A stretch of DNA of 64,000 nt from Streptomyces sp. LX-29 (GTDB taxonomy: Bacteria > Actinomycetota > Actinomycetes > Streptomycetales > Streptomycetaceae), in contig NZ_CP089746.1 in assembly GCF_029541745.1 (NCBI RefSeq), positions 2,914,001-2,978,000 on the forward strand. The letters are read 5' to 3'. Shown in pieces: positions 17,532-26,422 of this stretch. Every line of letters starts with the position of its first letter. The stretch's first letter is position 1. The translations under genes were made by a program, and so were the position numbers. The notes beneath the pieces were generated by a model. The model searched no databases, was not told the DNA's origin, and was given only the letters and a program-made list of their open reading frames with translations.

Positions 17532-17561
17532 ATCAACGAGTGGAATCCGGACAGAATTCCC
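17532..17561 (-). promoter_or_regulatory. SigR-type (thiol stress) promoter of hrdD
   Basis: On the minus strand GGGAAT (17561-17556) is followed after exactly 18 bp by GTTG (17537-17534). This is the SigR consensus GGGAAT-N18-GTTG. Transcription would begin near 17526, about 90 nt before the hrdD ATG. Confidence 0.78.
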
Positions 17562-17897
17562 CTCGGTGCCCACGTTTTTGCGATCATGCAGTACCCTGTC
17601 CGGCCACACCGGGCGGCAGCGCGCCAGCGGGGTACGCGGAAGCGCAGGTCAGGACGGGTGTCAAGGTGCCGCCGCGGCCCCTTCCGGAGATCGATTTCGC
17701 GCCGCCCCCACCGTGCTCTCCCGACCGTGAAGACGGCGCGCACCGGCTTCTGGTTGCTCGGCGCCGCACGGCGCGACGCCGCCGCGCCCAGCCGACTTGC
17801 CGCGGGTGAGTGCCGGGTGTGCCCTGGATGTCTGGGAGGGGAATTCCGCGAGGGGAGCCGGAGAACCCGGGTGAGCCGGGAGAGCGAGGAGCCAGCC

Positions 17898-18374
17898 ATG
17901 ACCGCACCCACCGCGACCCCGTCGCGACCGCAGCACCACCGTCCCCACGCCCATATGCCCCACGTCCGGGCCAGGATCTCCTGGATGGCGCCCCTGACGA
18001 TCGCCCTCTTCTTCGGCGCGTGGGTGGGGTACCTGGAGCACGAGGGAGCGAACACCACCGGCCCCGGGACCGCGATCCTCGCCCCCGTGATCCACGGCCT
18101 GATCGCCACCGCCGTGATGGGCGCCATCTGCTACGCGATCGGCCGGTACCAGGGCGGGGTCCAGGACGAGACGGCCGCCATCTGGTACGGCTCGGTCCTC
18201 GGCTGCGCCGTCGGCTACCTGTTCGCGATCAGCGGGGCCACCGTCTACAAGTCCACGATGATGGGGCTCGGGCTCGGAGCGATCATGGGCATCAGCGCCT
18301 TCTACCTCTTCCACACGCGACGGGACACGCCCCTGCCCGGCCAGGCGCGGAGCGCCACCCCCCGGCACGGCTGA
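17898..18374 (+). CDS. Small multi-spanning membrane protein of unknown function
   Basis: 158 residues from ATG 17898. A His/Pro-rich cytoplasmic tail (HHRPHAHMPH) precedes about four membrane segments (residues ~29-48, 60-83, 93-115, 118-140), with a conserved-looking YGSVLGCAVGYLFAISGATVY. No domain is recognised. The gene is divergent from hrdD across 460 bp that hold only the SigR promoter and GC-rich sequence. Confidence 0.7.
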   Translation: MTAPTATPSRPQHHRPHAHMPHVRARISWMAPLTIALFFGAWVGYLEHEGANTTGPGTAILAPVIHGLIATAVMGAICYAIGRYQGGVQDETAAIWYGSVLGCAVGYLFAISGATVYKSTMMGLGLGAIMGISAFYLFHTRRDTPLPGQARSATPRHG

Positions 18375-18572
18375 CGCCCGCGGCGCGACCGCCGACCACA
18401 CCCCGGAGCCACACGAGCACGGCCGCCACACCGGGGCGTGAGGGCCTCCGCCGCCGCGGCCAAGCCGCCCCCTGACGGCCATACGACGGCGGCGAGACCC
18501 GGCCGCCGTCACCGGTGCCCGGCCGCCGTCACCCGGCGACCGGGCGTCGCCTCGTGGACCGACCGCCCCGGC

Positions 18573-19394
18573 TCAGCCGAACTGGACCGACCGTTTGGCC
18601 AGCCCCATCCAGAAGCCGTCGATCACCGACCGCTGACTGGACAGGTCGCCGGCCGCGTCCGCGGCGCCCATGGCGACGAACAGCGGCGCGAAGTGCTCGG
18701 TCCGCGGGTGCGCCAGCCGGCCCGCCGGAGCGCGGCGTTCGAAGTCGAGGAGGGCGTCGACGTCCTGCTCGCCCAGGGCACGGCGGCCCCAGTCGTCGAA
18801 CTCGGCCGACCAGCCCGGCACCGCTCCCCCGGCCGACTGCCGCAGCGCGGCCAGGTTGTGTGTGAAGAAGCCGCTCCCGACGATCAGCACACCCTCGTCC
18901 CGGAGCGGGGCCAGCTTGCGGCCGATGGCCAGCAGCCGCTGGGGGTCGAGGGTGGGCAGGGAGAGCTGGAGCACGGGAATGTCCGCGGCCGGGAACATCT
19001 CGACCAGCGGCACGTACGCGCCGTGGTCCAGGCCCCGGTCGGGAATGTCCTGCACCGGGGCCCCGGCGGCGCGCAGCGTCTTGCGCACGCGCTCGGCGAG
19101 CCCCGGCGCGCCGGGCGCGGCATAGCGCACCCGGTAGTAGTGCTCGGGGAAGCCCCAGAAGTCGTAGACGAGCGGCACCGTCGTGGTGGCGCCGAGCGCC
19201 AGCGGCGCCTCCTCCCAGTGCGCGGAGATCATCAGGATCGCGGTGGGGCGGGGCAGTCCGGCGGCCCAGGCGGCGAGTTCGCCGGGCCATACGGGGTCGT
19301 CCGCGAGTGGCGGCGCCCCGTGGCTGAGGTAGAGGGCGGGCATCCGGCCGGTCGGCGGCTCCACCGTCGGCTCGGACACGGCGACGGACGACAT
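18573..19394 (-). CDS. Class III extradiol ring-cleavage dioxygenase (4,5-DOPA dioxygenase-like)
   Basis: 273 residues from ATG 19394, chosen for GGAGG at the correct distance. LigB-superfamily features are ALYLSHGAPP, AILMISAHWE, DHGAYVPL and GSGFFTHN, which provide the metal-binding His/Glu residues. The closest type is the YgiD/DODA family, which opens catechol rings such as L-DOPA using a bound metal; the physiological substrate is unknown. The gene diverges from a MarR gene with shared inverted repeats between them, suggesting local repression. Confidence 0.82.
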   Translation of the reverse strand: MSSVAVSEPTVEPPTGRMPALYLSHGAPPLADDPVWPGELAAWAAGLPRPTAILMISAHWEEAPLALGATTTVPLVYDFWGFPEHYYRVRYAAPGAPGLAERVRKTLRAAGAPVQDIPDRGLDHGAYVPLVEMFPAADIPVLQLSLPTLDPQRLLAIGRKLAPLRDEGVLIVGSGFFTHNLAALRQSAGGAVPGWSAEFDDWGRRALGEQDVDALLDFERRAPAGRLAHPRTEHFAPLFVAMGAADAAGDLSSQRSVIDGFWMGLAKRSVQFG

Positions 19395-19411
19395 GGCTTC
19401 ACCTCCATTTA

Positions 19412-19466
19412 CTTGAACTCTCAAGCTATAAGGTCCACCGTAATCCCCAGTTGTTTAAATTTCAAG
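19412..19466. promoter_or_regulatory. MarR-type operator(s) in the divergent promoter region
   Basis: CTTGA-ACTC-TCAAG (19412-19425) is a perfect dyad with a CTTGA half-site often seen for MarR regulators. A second, looser dyad, TTGTTTAAATTTCAA, lies at 19452-19466. The pair sits between the dioxygenase start and the MarR start. Confidence 0.55.
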
Positions 19467-19496
19467 AACGATATGCGGAATGAGATCGTGGATGCC

Positions 19497-19997
19497 ATGA
19501 CGACCGAACCACCCGCAGCGGAGCCACGCTGGCTCAGCGCCGACGAGCAGCGCACCTGGCAGGCGTACCTGCACGCGACCACGCTTCTGGAAGACCACCT
19601 CGACCGTCAGCTGCAACGTGACGCGAGCATGCCGCACATCTACTACGGCCTGCTCGTGCAGCTCTCGGAGGCCCCCCGGCGGCGGCTGCGGATGACGGTG
19701 TTGGCCCAGCAATCGAAAATCACCCGGTCGCGGCTCTCCCACGCCATCGCGCGGCTGGAGAAGCACGGCTGGGTGCGGCGCGAGGACTGCCCCTCCGACA
19801 AGCGCGGTCAGAACGCGGTGCTGACGGAGGAGGGGTACGAGGTGCTGCGGCGGTCGGCTCCCGGGCATGTCGCCGCCGTCCGCTCGGCGATGTTCGACCG
19901 GCTCACCCCGGAGCAGGTGGCGCAGCTCGGCGAGATCTGCGGGATCATCGCCGAGGGCCTCCAGCCCGAGTGCGGGGACCTGCCCTGGCGACGGTGA
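19497..19997 (+). CDS. MarR family transcriptional regulator
   Basis: 166 residues from ATG 19497 (ATG 19473 would add eight). The winged helix is clear: LRMTVLAQQSKITRSRLSHAIARLEKHGWVRRE is the recognition region, followed by the wing DKRGQNAVLTEEG. It is a dimeric DNA-binding sensor of phenolic or oxidative signals in this family. The likely target is the divergent dioxygenase gene. A strong terminator follows 54 bp after the stop. Confidence 0.87.
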   Translation: MTTEPPAAEPRWLSADEQRTWQAYLHATTLLEDHLDRQLQRDASMPHIYYGLLVQLSEAPRRRLRMTVLAQQSKITRSRLSHAIARLEKHGWVRREDCPSDKRGQNAVLTEEGYEVLRRSAPGHVAAVRSAMFDRLTPEQVAQLGEICGIIAEGLQPECGDLPWRR

Positions 19998-20050
19998 CGC
20001 CGACCTCGGGGCCCCGACCCGCCCCACGCCCGACGTCCCCGCCGCAACGC

Positions 20051-20089
20051 CACGGCCCCGCCTCCGCGGACTGCGGAAGCGGGGCCGTG
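20051..20089. terminator. Bidirectional hairpin terminator
   Basis: CACGGCCCCGC (20051-20061) pairs with GCGGGGCCGTG (20079-20089), with further CCGC/GCGG pairing inside. It lies between the convergent MarR and DHA2 exporter genes. Confidence 0.8.
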
Positions 20090-20154
20090 AAGCCACACTC
20101 AAGCGCTGTGATCAGCGAGTCATGACGCCTCGCCCGGTAGGCCGTGCCACCCGA

Positions 20155-21687
20155 TCAGTGGGCCATGACCGGAACCGGAACGTCCTCGACGGCGCCCTCG
20201 CCGTCCGCCGAGCCGCCCGCGTGACCGCCCATGGTGGGCCGCCCGGCGTTGATGAAGGTGATCGCGACCGCCGCGGCCACCAGCAGGATGACGAAGGCCC
20301 ACCAGATGGCCACGGAGAAGCCGTGCACCATCGCCTTGAGCTCCAGCAGCTGCGGCGACGTGGCGGTGGCCTTGTGCGAGCCGACGTAGGCCGTGGTGGC
20401 GCTGGCGGCGATCGTGTTGAGCAGCGCGGTGCCGATGGCGCCGCCGACCTGCTGCGAGGTGTTGACCATCGCGGAGGCGACACCCGCGTCCTGCGGCTGG
20501 ACCCCGTGCGTGGACAGGCTCATCGCCGGCATGAAGGCGGTGCCCATGCCCAGACCCAGCAGCAGGAAGGCGGGCAGGATCAGCGCCGGGTAGGAGGTGT
20601 CCAGGTCGATCTGAGTCAGCATCAGCATGCCGATGGCGGCGACCAGGAAGCCCGGGCCCATCAGCAGCCGCGGCGCGACCCGGGTCATCAGCCGGGTGCC
20701 GATCTGCGTCGAGCCGGTGATCATGCCCGCGATCATCGGAAGGAAGGCCAGACCGGTGGTGACCGGGCTGTAGTCCTTGACGATCTGCAGGTAGTAGGTG
20801 AGGAAGAGGAACAGGCCGAACATGCCGATGATGGCGAGGCCCAGCGAGATGTAGACACCCGCACGGTTGCGCTCGGTGACCACGCGCAGCGGCAGCAGCG
20901 GCGCCTTCACCTTGCTCTCCACGACCACGAAGGCGAGCAGCAGCACAGCGGCGGCGATGAACAGACCGATGGTCCAGCCGGCCTTCCAGCCGTCGGACTC
21001 GGCGCGGGTGAAGCCGTAGACCAGCGTGACCAGACCGGTGGTGGCCAGGATGACGCCGGGGATGTCGAGCTTGGAGGAGTTGCGGGCCTCGGCCGGCTCA
21101 TGGATGACGGCGACCGCACCGGCCGCGGCCACCGCCGCGAACGGGATGTTGACGAAGAAGGTCCAGCGCCAGTCCATGTACTCGGTCAGCACGCCGCCGA
21201 GGATCAGACCGACGGCGCCACCACCACCGGCGATGGCACCGAAGATGCCGAACGCCTTGGCGCGCTCCTTGGCTTCGGTGAACATCACGGCGAGCAGCGA
21301 GAGCGCGGCCGGGGCCAGCAGCGCGCCGAACACACCCTGCAGCGCGCGGGCGCCGAGCAGCATCCCGGTGTTGACCGCGGCGCCACCGAGCGCGGAGGCG
21401 GCCGCGAAGCCGATGAGGCCGGTGATGAAGGTGGCCTTACGGCCCCACAGGTCCGCGATCCGGCCGCCGAACAGCAGCAGGCCGCCGAAGGCGAGGGCAT
21501 AGGCGGTGATGACCCACTGCTTGTTGCCCTCGGAGATGCCGAGGTCCTCCTGGGCCGAGGGCAGGGCGATGTTCACGATGGTCGCGTCGAGCACGACCAT
21601 CAGCTGGGCCAGGGCGATGAATATGAGCGCCTTCCAGCGCCGGGGGTCGGGGGTGGGCGTCGCGAGCGACGCGTCTACGGACGGCAT
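20155..21687 (-). CDS. DHA2-family MFS drug exporter (EmrB/QacA type)
   Basis: 510 residues with about 14 hydrophobic segments. Motif A (GGRIADLWGRKATFITG) follows TM2, and the LDATIVNIALP motif of DHA2 transporters lies in TM1. It would expel a toxic compound or a secondary metabolite using the proton gradient. The TetR gene on the same strand ends 140 bp upstream, so the pair is probably an autoregulated efflux unit. The C terminus is a short Gly/Asp/Val-rich tail. Confidence 0.88.
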   Translation of the reverse strand: MPSVDASLATPTPDPRRWKALIFIALAQLMVVLDATIVNIALPSAQEDLGISEGNKQWVITAYALAFGGLLLFGGRIADLWGRKATFITGLIGFAAASALGGAAVNTGMLLGARALQGVFGALLAPAALSLLAVMFTEAKERAKAFGIFGAIAGGGGAVGLILGGVLTEYMDWRWTFFVNIPFAAVAAAGAVAVIHEPAEARNSSKLDIPGVILATTGLVTLVYGFTRAESDGWKAGWTIGLFIAAAVLLLAFVVVESKVKAPLLPLRVVTERNRAGVYISLGLAIIGMFGLFLFLTYYLQIVKDYSPVTTGLAFLPMIAGMITGSTQIGTRLMTRVAPRLLMGPGFLVAAIGMLMLTQIDLDTSYPALILPAFLLLGLGMGTAFMPAMSLSTHGVQPQDAGVASAMVNTSQQVGGAIGTALLNTIAASATTAYVGSHKATATSPQLLELKAMVHGFSVAIWWAFVILLVAAAVAITFINAGRPTMGGHAGGSADGEGAVEDVPVPVMAH

Positions 21688-21827
21688 GCGTGGGCCTACC
21701 TAGCGGTGCGAGGGCTAACAAACGGGGCGTATGTGACACGCGGTGGGCGCAAGAAGCCGGCGGGGCACACCACGTGAAGTGCGGTCAGGTATTCGATGCT
21801 ACGAGGGGGGTCTGACAAGGGCGGGCG

Positions 21828-22514
21828 TCACTGCCTGCGTCGCAGGTCCTCCAAAGTGGCGGCGGAACCGGATAGTTCGGAGCGCGCCGGCGACATCAGG
21901 CCGTCGAGGAACAGCTGGAGATGCCGGTGCACGAATTGATCGAAGTTCACGCAGTCGCCACTGCCGGGCAGCGGGCGCGTGAGCTGGGTCAGCGCGACCA
22001 TCAGGTCACCGACGCCGATGTCGGTGCGCAGTTGGCCGGCGGCGCGGGCGGCGCCCATGAGCGCCTCGACCCCGGCCTCAAGCCGATCGCGGGAAGCCGT
22101 CTGCTCGGGGTGGTCCTTGTCGACCCCGTCGGAGAGCAACGAGCAGAGAGCGCCGATGCGTTCGTCCGCCGCCGCGTGCACAAAGCGTCGCAGCGCCTGG
22201 AAGGCATCGTGCTCCTCGGTTCGGGCCGCCTCGGCCTGGTCCGCTATGCGGTCCATGACCGAGAGGGTCACATGGTGGATCAGCTCGCGACGGTCCGCGA
22301 AGTGCCGATAGATCGTGGCATTGCCGACGCCCGCCCGTCGAGCGATTTCATCGAGCGAGACCTCCACCCCGTGCTCGACCAGCACTTCGCGGGCCGCCGC
22401 GACGATCCGCTCCCGGTTGCGCAGCGCGTCGGCACGCAGTCGCGGGCGCGGCAGCTTCGCCGCGGCGGCGGCGACGGCGGCAGCGGCGACGCACCTGTCG
22501 GTCTTGGCAGCCAT
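21828..22514 (-). CDS. TetR family regulator of the adjacent exporter
   Basis: 228 residues from ATG 22514, following AAAAGGGGGG. After an Ala-rich N-terminal extension comes the TetR helix-turn-helix (RERIVAAAREVLVEHGVEVSLDEIARRAGVGNATIYRHFADR). A ligand-binding domain follows. Two matching inverted repeats lie upstream at 22601-22657. The order tetR-MFS on one strand indicates that it represses itself and the exporter until a substrate binds. Confidence 0.87.
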   Translation of the reverse strand: MAAKTDRCVAAAAVAAAAAKLPRPRLRADALRNRERIVAAAREVLVEHGVEVSLDEIARRAGVGNATIYRHFADRRELIHHVTLSVMDRIADQAEAARTEEHDAFQALRRFVHAAADERIGALCSLLSDGVDKDHPEQTASRDRLEAGVEALMGAARAAGQLRTDIGVGDLMVALTQLTRPLPGSGDCVNFDQFVHRHLQLFLDGLMSPARSELSGSAATLEDLRRRQ

Positions 22515-22600
22515 GCGACACCCCCCTTTTCTGATCCCCGTCGCTCGGTCTGTTGCTCCGGTGCTTCCGGTCTTTCTCCCGGACCCCCGGTCCGGCGTAG

Positions 22601-22657
22601 CGGGGAGCGAGTCCCCGTTTCGCTCGGACAGTGGGTTAAACGGGGAGTGGGTCCCCG
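22601..22657. promoter_or_regulatory. Paired TetR operators
   Basis: CGGGGAGCGAGTCCCCG (22601-22617) and CGGGGAGTGGGTCCCCG (22641-22657) are two near-identical 17-bp sites whose start points are 40 bp apart. CGGGGA...TCCCCG arms are paired in each. They lie 87-143 bp before the tetR start, as expected for two TetR dimers. Confidence 0.62.
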
Positions 22658-22902
22658 GATATTTCATGAACACGATGTGACCTGCGGCACACCTGTTCGC
22701 CGCCGTCGGTGGCGCGCTCGAGGGCGGGCGCCGGGTCGCCCCCGACCCCGCCACCGACTCGCCTCCACGGCGCGACCACCGGCCCGGCCGCGCCCCGGAC
22801 CCACCACACCGCGCGTACCGTCGCAACCCGCCACGCCACCGCCACCCGTTCGGCGGCCCCGCGCGGGCGCGGGATCGCCCGGCGGCGCAGCGTGGTGGGG
22901 AG

Positions 22903-24354
22903 ATGACGCCCAAACGCCCCCGGATACCACCGGGCTTCCGAATACGGCGCAGACGCGCGGGTCCCCGCATACGCGCGAGCGGCGACCACCCGACTGGCCG
23001 CCACCGCCCGCACCGGGCCCCGCGTACGCCGCACCAGGCCGGCGCGCCGCCCCTCGGCCACACGCCGCCCCGCGGCCGTACGTCGCGCCGGGGCCGCGCG
23101 CTCGCGACCGCCGCCGCCCTGCTGCTGGCCGTCGCCGCGCCGGCGACCGCCCCGCACATCCCCGCCGCCCCGCGGCCGATCCACGCCCCGGCACTGCGCG
23201 GCTCCGCCGCGGCGGGCCGGGCGGCCTGCACCCCACCCCGCCCCCATGACGTGGCGATGTCGGAGGGGATGCCCACCGCCCCCGGCTACAGCCGGAGCAC
23301 CGGCACCGTCCGGGCCCTCACCCTCATGATCGACTTTCCCGACGTGCCGGGCGAGGGCAGCGCGCGGGAGCGCTTCGCCGAGTTCTTCCCGCAGACCGCA
23401 CGGTGGTTCGCCCGCGGCTCCTACGGGCGACTCGACTACCGCGCGACGGCCCCGCTGGATCACTGGCTGCGGATGCCCCGGACGTTCCGCTCGTACGGCC
23501 TCCGGCGCGGCTCCGGCTTCGAGCCGGGCTATCGCGCCCTGGTCCGCGACATCGCCGCGGCCGCCGACCACAAGGTCGACTTCCGCCGGTACGACCTGAT
23601 CAACGTGCTGCTCACCCCCAACGCCGGGCCGCCCGCCGCGCGGACCGTGCTGTCCGTCACCTTCTCCGGGAACACCGACGCGCCCCGCGCGGACGGCGTT
23701 CCGCTGGCGAACGTCTCGTTCGTCTACAGCCGCCAGGACGACGGCAGCGGCTCACTGACCAGGACCGGATTCCGCGTCCTGCCCCACGAGAACGGCCACA
23801 GCTTCGGGCTGCCCGACCTCTACACCGGCCGGGGCGGCGACAGGGTCGGACACTGGGACGTGATGTCCGAGGACTGGGGCGTCGGCAACGACCTGATGGC
23901 CTGGCACAAGTGGAAGCTCGGTTGGCTGACCCCGGCCCAGGTGGTCTGCGCCGCGCGCGCCGGCACCTCGACGCACACCCTCAGCCCGCTCGGCCGCCGC
24001 GGCGGTGGCGCCAAGCTGCTCTTCGTGCCCGTCTCGACCTCGGGCGGCTACACCGTCGAGGCCCGCACCAACGAGGGCAACGACGACGGCGTGTGCAAGC
24101 CCGGCGTCCTGGTCTCCTGGGTGGACGTCGGCTTGGGCTCCGGAGACGGCCCGATCACGGTGATCGACGCCTCCCCCAAGAGCCGCGGGTGCACCAGGGA
24201 ACCCAATGTGCACCCCGGTCTGAGCGACGCGACGTTCACGCCCGGCGAGAGCCTGCGCGACGCCGCGCACGGCATACGCATCGGCGTCACCACGCGCGAC
24301 GGGCATGGCGCCTACCGCGTGGAGGTCACCCGCCGGCCCCCGCTCAACCGCTGA
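22903..24354 (+). CDS. Secreted M6-family (immune inhibitor A-like) metalloprotease
   Basis: 483 residues from ATG 22903. An unusually long basic, Pro/Arg-rich N-region of about 65 residues precedes the hydrophobic export segment (TAAALLLAVAAPATA), so it is predicted to be secreted. The zinc motif HENGHSFGLPDLY gives ligands His295 and His299, with Glu296 as the catalytic base; GHWDVMSEDWGVGNDL is the M6 downstream motif. The second half is probably a beta-sandwich domain. No later start lies close to the export segment. It functions outside the cell as a peptidase; targets are unknown. Confidence 0.82.
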   Translation: MTPKRPRIPPGFRIRRRRAGPRIRASGDHPTGRHRPHRAPRTPHQAGAPPLGHTPPRGRTSRRGRALATAAALLLAVAAPATAPHIPAAPRPIHAPALRGSAAAGRAACTPPRPHDVAMSEGMPTAPGYSRSTGTVRALTLMIDFPDVPGEGSARERFAEFFPQTARWFARGSYGRLDYRATAPLDHWLRMPRTFRSYGLRRGSGFEPGYRALVRDIAAAADHKVDFRRYDLINVLLTPNAGPPAARTVLSVTFSGNTDAPRADGVPLANVSFVYSRQDDGSGSLTRTGFRVLPHENGHSFGLPDLYTGRGGDRVGHWDVMSEDWGVGNDLMAWHKWKLGWLTPAQVVCAARAGTSTHTLSPLGRRGGGAKLLFVPVSTSGGYTVEARTNEGNDDGVCKPGVLVSWVDVGLGSGDGPITVIDASPKSRGCTREPNVHPGLSDATFTPGESLRDAAHGIRIGVTTRDGHGAYRVEVTRRPPLNR

Positions 24355-24397
24355 CCCGTCGCCCGCCGGCTCCGTCAAGCGCCGGCCCCGTCACGCC

Positions 24398-24490
24398 CAT
24401 GTGCCGACCCCCGCCACGGTCATGTGCCGGTCTTCCGCCACGCTCATGTGCCGGCCTCTGTCACGCTCATGCGCCGGCTCCCGCCACGCG
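24398..24490. repeat. Four ~23-bp tandem repeats
   Basis: Four consecutive units of 23-24 bp begin CATGTGCCG (the last CATGCGCCG) and end with YGYCACGST-like sequence. They lie in the 260-bp gap between the convergent M6 protease and TetR genes, and GCGCC-rich degenerate copies continue to about 24560. They are not coding. Confidence 0.65.
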
Positions 24491-24617
24491 CCGACCCGTC
24501 CCGCGCCGGCTCCGTCCCGCGCCAGCCCCGTCCCGCGCCAGCCGGCGTCGTCCGGCGATCCGGCGCCGCCCGGCGACCGTCGCGGCACCCCGGACAGCGC
24601 TCCCGGGGCGTCCGGGG

Positions 24618-25496
24618 TCACCCGGTGGGCCAGTGGTGCCGGCCCAGGCTGATCAGGAGGAGCTGCCGCTGAGCGGTACGCGCGATGCGTCGCACGGCCT
24701 CGGACTCCATGCCCGCCCCGGCGCCGGGCACGGCACCCGCCGAAGGTGCCGCGCCCGCCGCCCCGGCCTGGCGCCCTCCGGAATCCGACGTCTCGTCAGT
24801 TGCCTTCTCTCCTATAGATACAGACGCTCCGTCAGCTGTCCTCTTCTCTATAGGCGCAGTCGCCTCGTCGGCCACTCCCTCGACCGCGGGCAGCGGTTCC
24901 GACCCCGCTTCCCCGACACCCTCACCCGCACCCTCACCCGCACCCTCGTCCGCACCCTCCGGCTGCGCCTCCAGGAAGGCCGTCGCCGTCATCACCATGT
25001 GGTCGACGTAGAGCTCGGCGAGCATCCGCACGTCCTCCGCGCTCCACCCCTCCGCGGCGAGCTGCGAAGCCAGCGCCTCCGCGACCTCCTTCGCGAACCG
25101 GTCGAGTTGGGTGGCGATCGCCTCACGCACCGGCCGCACCCCGCCGTGGCGTTCGCGGGCGATGAAGCGGACATGGGCGGGGTAGCGGCGGACATGCTCG
25201 GCGACGGCCCGCACCGAGCCCTCGATCCGCTCCTCGTCCCCGTCCTGCTCGGCGAGGATCGCCCGGATCATGCCGTGCAGGCTGCCCAGCGACTCCTCCA
25301 CCAAGGCCACGCCGAGGTCCGCCATGTCCCGGAAGTGCCGGTAGAAGGCGGCCGGGGCGATGCCCACCACGCGCGTGACCTCGCGCAGCCCCAGGCTGCT
25401 CAGGCTCTGGTCGGCCAGCAGCCGCAGGGCGGCGTCCAACAGCGCCTGTCGGGTCTTCAGTTTCTGGGCCTGCCGGATGCCGAGCGTGTGACTCAT
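24618..25496 (-). CDS. TetR family regulator with a long disordered insertion
   Basis: 292 residues from ATG 25496. The N-terminal HTH (RQALLDAALRLLADQSLSSLGLREVTRVVGIAPAAFYRHF) and the ARERHGG segment resemble FabR/DesT-like TetR regulators of fatty-acid genes. The domain is interrupted near residue 180 by about 80 Gly/Glu/Ala/Ser-rich residues, and the expected last helix (RRIARTAQRQLLLISLGRHHWP) resumes at the C terminus. A large palindrome upstream is the likely operator. It diverges from a two-gene membrane-protein operon, its probable target. Confidence 0.82.
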   Translation of the reverse strand: MSHTLGIRQAQKLKTRQALLDAALRLLADQSLSSLGLREVTRVVGIAPAAFYRHFRDMADLGVALVEESLGSLHGMIRAILAEQDGDEERIEGSVRAVAEHVRRYPAHVRFIARERHGGVRPVREAIATQLDRFAKEVAEALASQLAAEGWSAEDVRMLAELYVDHMVMTATAFLEAQPEGADEGAGEGAGEGVGEAGSEPLPAVEGVADEATAPIEKRTADGASVSIGEKATDETSDSGGRQAGAAGAAPSAGAVPGAGAGMESEAVRRIARTAQRQLLLISLGRHHWPTG

Positions 25497-25549
25497 GTCA
25501 TTCAGTAAACAGCCGTTCGCCGACTTTGGCCAGCGTAGGATGGAGATGT

Positions 25550-25581
25550 CAGTGAACAGTTGTCATCTCAACTGTTCACTG
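25550..25581. promoter_or_regulatory. Large palindromic TetR operator
   Basis: CAGTGAACAGTTG and CAACTGTTCACTG are perfect 13-bp inverted repeats around TCATCT. A related single half, TCAGTAAACAG, occurs at 25502-25512 next to the TetR start. The site lies in the divergent region between the TetR gene and the small membrane protein. Confidence 0.78.
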
Positions 25582-25735
25582 AACCGAAACACGCGCGACA
25601 CACGGCGCGGAACGCGGCGCGCACGCACCCGGCGTGCCGAACGCGGCGCGCCGGAGACACAGCACACAGAAGCAGACGGTGCGCGGCAGCCGCCGCGCAC
25701 GACACCGCAGGCCATCCTTACGAGAAAGGCCGCAC

Positions 25736-25912
25736 ATGCTCTTCCTGGTCGCAGTGCTCGCCCTCATGGGCATCGTGCTGGGCGCGGCGGCACACACCCC
25801 GCTCCCGGTCTTCCTGGCCGCCTCGGCCGCCATCGCCGCCTGGCTGCTGGCCTTCTTCCTGCGCGAACGCCTGACGGCCCAGCACACGCCCGACGCACAG
25901 AAGGGACGCTGA
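25736..25912 (+). CDS. Small two-helix membrane protein
   Basis: 58 residues from ATG 25736, with GAAAGG upstream. It has two hydrophobic segments (residues 1-20 and 23-42) and a short polar tail. The family is not recognised. The next gene begins 3 bp after the stop, so they form an operon, probably controlled by the divergent TetR protein through the palindrome 155 bp upstream. Confidence 0.68.
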   Translation: MLFLVAVLALMGIVLGAAAHTPLPVFLAASAAIAAWLLAFFLRERLTAQHTPDAQKGR

Positions 25913-25915
25913 CCG

Positions 25916-26284
25916 ATGGACCACGCCACGCTGACCACGCACACCGGACGTTCCTCGCACACGGCACCTTCCTCGCACACGGCACACCCCCCGCACCCGA
26001 CGGGCTCCGCGCCCAGCCGCTCGGCGCCGACCCGCGGTTCCGACCCCCGCGCGGACGCCGACGGGATGGCGGTGGCCTCGTTCGTCCTGGGCCTGATCGG
26101 GCTGCTGTTGTTCAATCTGGTCTTCGGCCCATGCGCGATCGTCCTGGCCGGCCTGGCGCTCGCCCGGGGCACCGGGCGCCGCGGCCGGGCACTGCTCGGG
26201 CTGACCCTGGGCGTCGCCGACCTGGTCGTTCTGGCGGTGCTCGTGACCGTGAACGACGCGGTGTTCTGGCACTTCGGAGGCTGA
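25916..26284 (+). CDS. DUF4190-type membrane protein
   Basis: 122 residues. A polar His/Thr/Ser/Pro-rich N-terminal half is followed by two membrane segments with the DUF4190 pattern (DGMAVASFVLGLIGLLLF, then ARGTGRRGRALLGLTLGVADLVVLAVLV). The role is unknown. It is the second gene of a two-gene operon and ends just before the des iron box. Confidence 0.7.
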   Translation: MDHATLTTHTGRSSHTAPSSHTAHPPHPTGSAPSRSAPTRGSDPRADADGMAVASFVLGLIGLLLFNLVFGPCAIVLAGLALARGTGRRGRALLGLTLGVADLVVLAVLVTVNDAVFWHFGG

Positions 26285-26334
26285 TTCGGAGCCAGGAACG
26301 AGGCGTGGCACGGAACCCCAGGCTGGACATCCAC

Positions 26335-26353
26335 TGAAGTTAGGCTAACCTAA
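26335..26353 (+). promoter_or_regulatory. Iron box (DmdR1/IdeR operator) for desE
   Basis: TGAAGTTAGGCTAACCTAA matches the 19-bp streptomycete iron box (TTAGGTTAGGCTCACCTAA) at 16 positions. It lies 70 bp upstream of desE, predicting repression when iron is plentiful. Confidence 0.82.
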
Positions 26354-26422
26354 CCTCGACTTCGGTCCGGCGGGCCGTCCCCGTGCCACGCTCCGTCCGC
26401 TCCCAGAGAAAGACTCCTCCCC

